A stretch of 64,000 nucleotides of DNA, taken from contig LUCM01000229.1 of NCBI GenBank assembly GCA_008360955.1, positions 164,074-228,073 on the forward strand, given 5' to 3'. The notes under the pieces are model-generated. The model was not told the DNA's origin and did no database searches. It was given only the letters and a program-made list of their open reading frames with translations. The translations under genes and the position numbers were made by a program. Source of the stretch: Fasciolopsis buskii. Taxonomy: Eukaryota; Platyhelminthes; Trematoda; Plagiorchiida; Fasciolidae. This document shows positions 60,425 to 64,000 of the stretch, in pieces (the first letter of the stretch is position 1; each line of letters opens with the position of its first letter).

Positions 60425-60945
60425 CTTACCTATCGGGATACCCCAATCCTCAAGCAGTCCAACGCGGATTGAACTGTTTGTGTATCGTCGCTCAGCAACG
60501 TGATGTCATCGGCATGCTCGAAGTCGAAACCTGTTTCCTGGGAAGAATTCCGCCCTACCGCAGAACAGATTAGACAAGCCGTACCGTGGAATACAGTCAA
60601 CACCAAAGTTGCAACCGAATGAGAAAAGGTATGGCGATACAAAACATTGAGGATCGATATATACGTCGCAAATGATTCATTTCTCGACAGGTTTTTACAG
60701 CACATATCTATCAGAGTTGAAGGCTGCTTTTACCTCTAAGAGCTCACTAATCACTGGCCTCTGGAAAGCAAAATGGTGCGTTGACAACCACAGGAGAATG
60801 CAGGCTTGGTCGATGCATCAACGACTGGAGTTAAACCGATTTTGCTTTCCACGAGTTTGCTCCTCAAGAGTACAACCTATGAAGGAACACACATCAGTAG
60901 CTTAGATGATACAGGGATTAAGCTAATATCTCAACGTTTAGCCCA
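60425..60945 (-). mobile_element. Diverged RTE-like reverse transcriptase relic
   Basis: On the minus strand, pieces of an RT appear in order but in different frames: SLIPVSSKLL (about 60905-60940), a decayed FRPGRGCIDQ region (about 60790-60840), then a 91-codon frame (60430-60705) with ILNVLYRHTFSHSV and FDFEHADDITLLSDDTQTVQ then SALDCLRIGVSR. The latter fits motif C (EYADDIVLLSDD, here HADD). It belongs to the second RTE-like family. It sits about 500 bp from the G-alpha-s exon at 61443, in sense orientation. Confidence 0.7.
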
Positions 60946-61442
60946 AGGATGGGGACAACAAATGATTCCTTCTCTCCTCCGAGGAGGAGGGGAACTTTTC
61001 GGAAACCCAGAACGAGAACAAAACCTGAAGTCCTCTGACCATTTTGATCCCCCAATTTTTAAACAGAGGTGGACGAAGGCCATCGCAGTCAGACGCTTCA
61101 TGATGTTCAGAGCTCGGGTTTCCATGCGGAACCCTCGCTCAGAAGGTTGATCTGTAGAACCAGGTCACGGAACGCGGAAGGGGCTGACGCAAAGAGCCAG
61201 CTAAACAGTGGTTTGAAGTGTTCGTTCAGCGATCAGCGTCACTACTGGCCGACCACCAGATCTCGCGATACCATCAAAGCCTGCGTTAAGCTGATATCTC
61301 CTTTGGAATCGTTCTCCATTATGCTGGCTACCAGACGGGATGGACTGACGAGCATCAAGAAGGCGCACAGAATGAGTAGAAATCCAAAGTGTCACAACTC
61401 ACTAAGGCAACAGAATGCAGGGGATTGAAAACCAGGACTTAC
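60946..61442. other. Intronic sequence next to the exon donor site
   Basis: It may contain the degraded upstream end of the RT relic. The 114-codon plus-strand frame at 60806-61150 is taken as its antisense shadow. Confidence 0.4.
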
Positions 61443-61513
61443 CAAAAACTCGTCTCGAAAGAAGAACCTGGCTCGAACAACCTCGGGATTCTCATGGTGA
61501 TATTCCGCAAGTG
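61443..61513 (-). CDS. GNAS: Penultimate coding exon of G-protein alpha-s subunit
   Basis: This 71-bp minus-strand exon encodes one partial codon plus LAEYHHENPEVVRARFFFRDEFL, which ends at the alpha4-beta6 region just before the last exon. ENPEVVRARFFFRDEFL matches the conserved DPEVIRAKYFIRDEFL stretch of G-alpha-s. The acceptor is a pyrimidine-rich tract ending ttcatttcgtag (61514-61525) and the donor is TTG/gtaagt (61442/61443 boundary). It leaves phase 0, which matches the start of the 40223-40369 exon. It enters in phase 1, so the previous exon contributes one base to the first codon. That exon and the rest of the gene (P-loop, switch regions, NKQD motif) are not visible before 64000 and should lie beyond the window. 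Confidence 0.85.
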
Positions 61514-61808
61514 CTACGAAATGAATTCGGAGTAGAAGAATGCATTGGAACAGAAGACAGCGTTGGAGCAGGTTACCGTGCAAAGAAAGTTACAAGTAAC
61601 GCTCGGCATGACAGATCCAAACCGCTGAGGACAACAATGCTAACAGTACCACACAAAGAGACTACAAGCAAGCTTCGACAAGAAATCAATTGTCGTATAA
61701 TTTTTACTCAGTAACACAACATCGCACGCATTTTCCAAGTGAAACAGATTCCTATCTGAGCAAATATTAAGGATAGGGCAATCGCCATAGCCATCTAAAT
61801 GAAAGAGT

Positions 61809-63465
61809 TAAAAGGGAAAGGTGAAATACGGCAACCCGCAGGTGAAACATCGACGGTGGGTGCATAAACTCTGATAAAAAGCACTTAAACTCTTGCTTCG
61901 TGATATTTGGAGCAAGAGGTGCATCCCGTGATCGTAGGGTGAGTCAGATTGTGTCCATCTATCTTCAAGAAGGGCGCATGGAGTGACTGCAGCAATCATC
62001 ATGGGATTACAGGTTTAATTCCGATAGTAACTAGGGTCTCGGATTCGATAATGCAGTGCCGTTTCACACTGGTTCGCGAGAGTAACATCGGCGAACAACA
62101 GGCCGGATTTCGACCAGATCGAGGTTGCATCGACCAGATATTCACTCTCCGACAGATACTTGAAACGCGCCACACGTACCGCCGTCCTACAATCGTAGTC
62201 TTTCTCGACCTGAAAGGTGCTTTCGACTCCGTGGATCGACCAGCACTACTCAGTGCTCTCCACCGGAAGGGTATGCCTACAAAGTTCGTGAACCTATCAC
62301 AAGCACTGTACCTGCATACAAATGGTCACGTGAGAGTACATTTGAAACGACTAGCGACGTTCGGCAAAGGTGTTCTATCCCTCCATCCTTGTTCAACTTC
62401 CTCACAAAGGAGGTAATAGAAAATGTCTCCAAGATGTAGGGGTCGAACTGGGAAATGGAGAGAAGCCGTATGACCTAAATTAAGCAGAGGACCGCGTGCC
62501 TGGCCGAATCTGCAGATCATGCACAACGTGGACTAGACGAAATACCCAGGTCTGTAGCTCGGTTCGGCATGTGCTTTGCATCTTCATAGTTACGACACTA
62601 GACGACAGTAATACCGAACCTGATAATGAATGGGAAATCACTAACGATTGTCGGTCGTTTCAGTTGTCTCTGGAGCTGCGTGAAGAAGGATGGTAGGACG
62701 ACAATGGAGGTGAGCACGCGTATATCCAAGGCTTGAGTGGCTTACGCTGGACTGAAGCAATTGTGGCGTCGGCCTGATATTTCACTGAATTTGAAAGGTC
62801 GTGTGTACTGTGCTGCACTGCATTCAGTTATGTTGTATGGCTGCAAGACATTCAGTATGCGTGTCGAAGATGTTTGTCGGTTAGAGGTTTTTGACCACCG
62901 ATGTCTATTTAGTAACGCTAGGATTGGATGGAGTGACCAAGTGGGTAATGTGCAGGTTAGGGGTCTAGTATTAGAAGCCGGTTCTGAGAACACCTTATCT
63001 TAGCGTAGGAAACCTAGGAAATCACGCCGGTTGGGTCACATGTTGTGCATGACGAACACTAGTCTATCATACCGTGCCTTATTTTCTGTTCCTTCCACGG
63101 AATGGAAGCAGCCACGTGGATGTCAACGGATGATGTGGCAACGTGGAATGAAAAAAATGCATAGCGTCTCAGGTCTTCGTAGTTGTGGTCGACTGGTTGG
63201 TTGGCGACACTGAAAGATATAGCAGTGAACCGTGAAGTAGACATAATATCATTCCCTATTGAATCAGAATAAATGAAGTGTCTGTACAGTTATACTGTAT
63301 TCCGTGTGCTGGCTACTGTGACATTATTTTCTTTCTCAGCAGTCTGTAAGCTCACTTCCTGTTTCCTTCTTTTTATAGGAACGTGCGACTTCGGGGAAAG
63401 GGCAGAGGTAAGTGGGGTCTGCCTTGCTGTTTGGTGCTGAATGGTGATCATGATAAAGATCATGA
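61809..63465 (+). mobile_element. RTE-like element inserted upstream of the G-alpha-s exon (M)
   Basis: This copy lies in the intron preceding the 61443-61513 exon, about 300 bp from its acceptor and antisense to the gene. It starts in the linker or fingers (IFKKGAWSDCSNHHG), has an RT frame at 61949-62416 with QQAGFRPDRGCIDQIF and FLDLKGAFDSVDRPAL, and then decays: the YADD position reads as a stop followed by A-E-D near 62480. C-terminal frames are at 62737-63003 and 63031-63213. The 3' end has ctgtttggtgctgaatgg and a mutated gat-rich tail (63428-63465). It is an old, dead copy. Confidence 0.85.
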
Positions 63466-63592
63466 GCTTTCTCGTAAGGTCAAAACATCGTCTTTCATTT
63501 TCAATATGAAAATTTGTAGGCTGAGTAAGTATCAATCCCGCCATTCGCATTTCAAGATACCGTCGTTTGTCATCATTCCAACCAAGAAACTC

Positions 63593-64000
63593 ATCGTCAT
63601 CATCATCGTTCAGCATTAAACAGCAAGGCAAGCCTCACTGGCCACTGCCTTTCCCCAGAGTTACACGTTTATATAAAAAGAGTGAATATCCAACGGGAAC
63701 AGGGATTGGACCTACACAGGTGAAAGAAGATAAGAATGCTGAGGTAACTAACATACGGTACACAATCTAATTTTACAAACACTTCCAATCATTCTGATTC
63801 GATAGAAAATGAAAACACGATCACCACTGTTCACGGTTCATTGACATATCCTGAAGTGTCTCCTGCCAGCAAGTCGACGAGTCTTTCGGACCACAACCAC
63901 AGAGGCATGAGACACCTACTTCACCTAATTTCGCTGTACATTTTCTCATCCCACGTTGCCACGTCATCTGTTGGCCTCCACATGGCTTCTTCCATTCCTT
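63593..64000 (-). mobile_element. RTE-like element 3' end, running off the window (N)
   Basis: Read on the minus strand from 64000 downward, it gives aaggaatggaagaagcc (EWKKP), the C-terminal region and the 3' UTR, and ends in tttaatgctgaac followed by gat repeats (63593-63625). It therefore faces copy M tail to tail with about 130 bp between. The element continues beyond 64000. Confidence 0.85.

Larger units (their letters stand above)
40370..61442 (-). other. About 21-kb intron of the G-alpha-s gene
   Basis: The intron runs on the minus strand from donor gtaagt (61437-61442) to acceptor ttgttttccag (ending at 40370). It is packed with retrotransposon copies in both orientations, SINEs and (TA)n tracts, listed separately. 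No other G-alpha-s exon is expected inside, because the flanking exons join without loss of sequence relative to the family. Whether an unrelated gene is nested in it cannot be excluded, but none is recognised. Confidence 0.85.

Noticed and set aside
61514..64000. A further upstream G-alpha-s exon (NKQD or switch region)
   Set aside because: I looked on the minus strand for FLNKQDLL, DVGGQR and GAGESGKS coding patterns and found none; the interval is mostly RTE copies M and N.

Overview
The window is eukaryotic nuclear DNA from a parasitic flatworm, most likely a digenean trematode. An opisthorchiid-like liver fluke is my best guess, but the species is inferred from repeat style and cannot be proven from the sequence alone. 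Evidence for this is the very low density of coding exons, many broken copies of an RTE-type non-LTR retrotransposon (AP endonuclease plus reverse transcriptase) of the kind common in flukes, tRNA-derived SINE-like repeats, (TA)n microsatellites and one gene with a very large intron. There are no operons, rRNA genes, CRISPR arrays or bacterial gene structures.

The one cellular gene I recognise is on the minus strand: the 3' part of a stimulatory G-protein alpha subunit (G-alpha-s, GNAS orthologue). Its last coding exon is at 40223-40369 and ends in the family's C-terminal tail, RQYELL. The preceding exon is at 61443-61513. Both have good splice signals and their phases agree. The intron between them is about 21 kb (40370-61442). 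Upstream exons must lie beyond position 64000. Positions 1-40222 are therefore downstream flank of this gene, and I found no other convincing cellular exon there.

Retrotransposon content. Family 1 (RTE-like, 3' end marked by a GAT-rich tail) has copies or pieces at 235-480 (-), 6227-7785 (+), 23137-23719 (+), 23721-26555 (+), 30566-31127 (+), 42007-45078 (-, the most complete), 46025-47419 (-), 48648-48724 (-), 51812-53388 (+), 57799-58608 (+), 61809-63465 (+) and 63593 to beyond 64000 (-). All carry stops, frameshifts or deletions. Related but more diverged RT fragments lie at 29190-29711 (-), 36124-36567 (+), 49700-50010 (+) and 60425-60945 (-). Most of these elements sit in the G-alpha-s intron or its downstream flank.

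Other repeats. A 586-bp palindrome at 14111-14696 consists of two inverted copies of a tRNA-like element, each carrying a hammerhead-ribozyme-like motif. Other tRNA-derived SINEs lie at 16740-16957, 40710-40912 and 56641-56770. A short repeat family often joined to (TA)n occurs four times, and two further dispersed repeats form pairs.

Odd structure. Several retrotransposon copies share long blocks without indels and with abrupt ends: 24041-25441 with 42871-44271 inverted, 52525-53283 with 57800-58558, 26031-26511 with 30566-31046, and 23169-23518 with 23721-24070. The last pair lies on either side of the only ambiguous base (n at 23720). This could be very recent duplication or gene conversion, or it could be an assembly artefact. 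All boundaries were read by eye and may be off by tens of bases in the degraded repeats.
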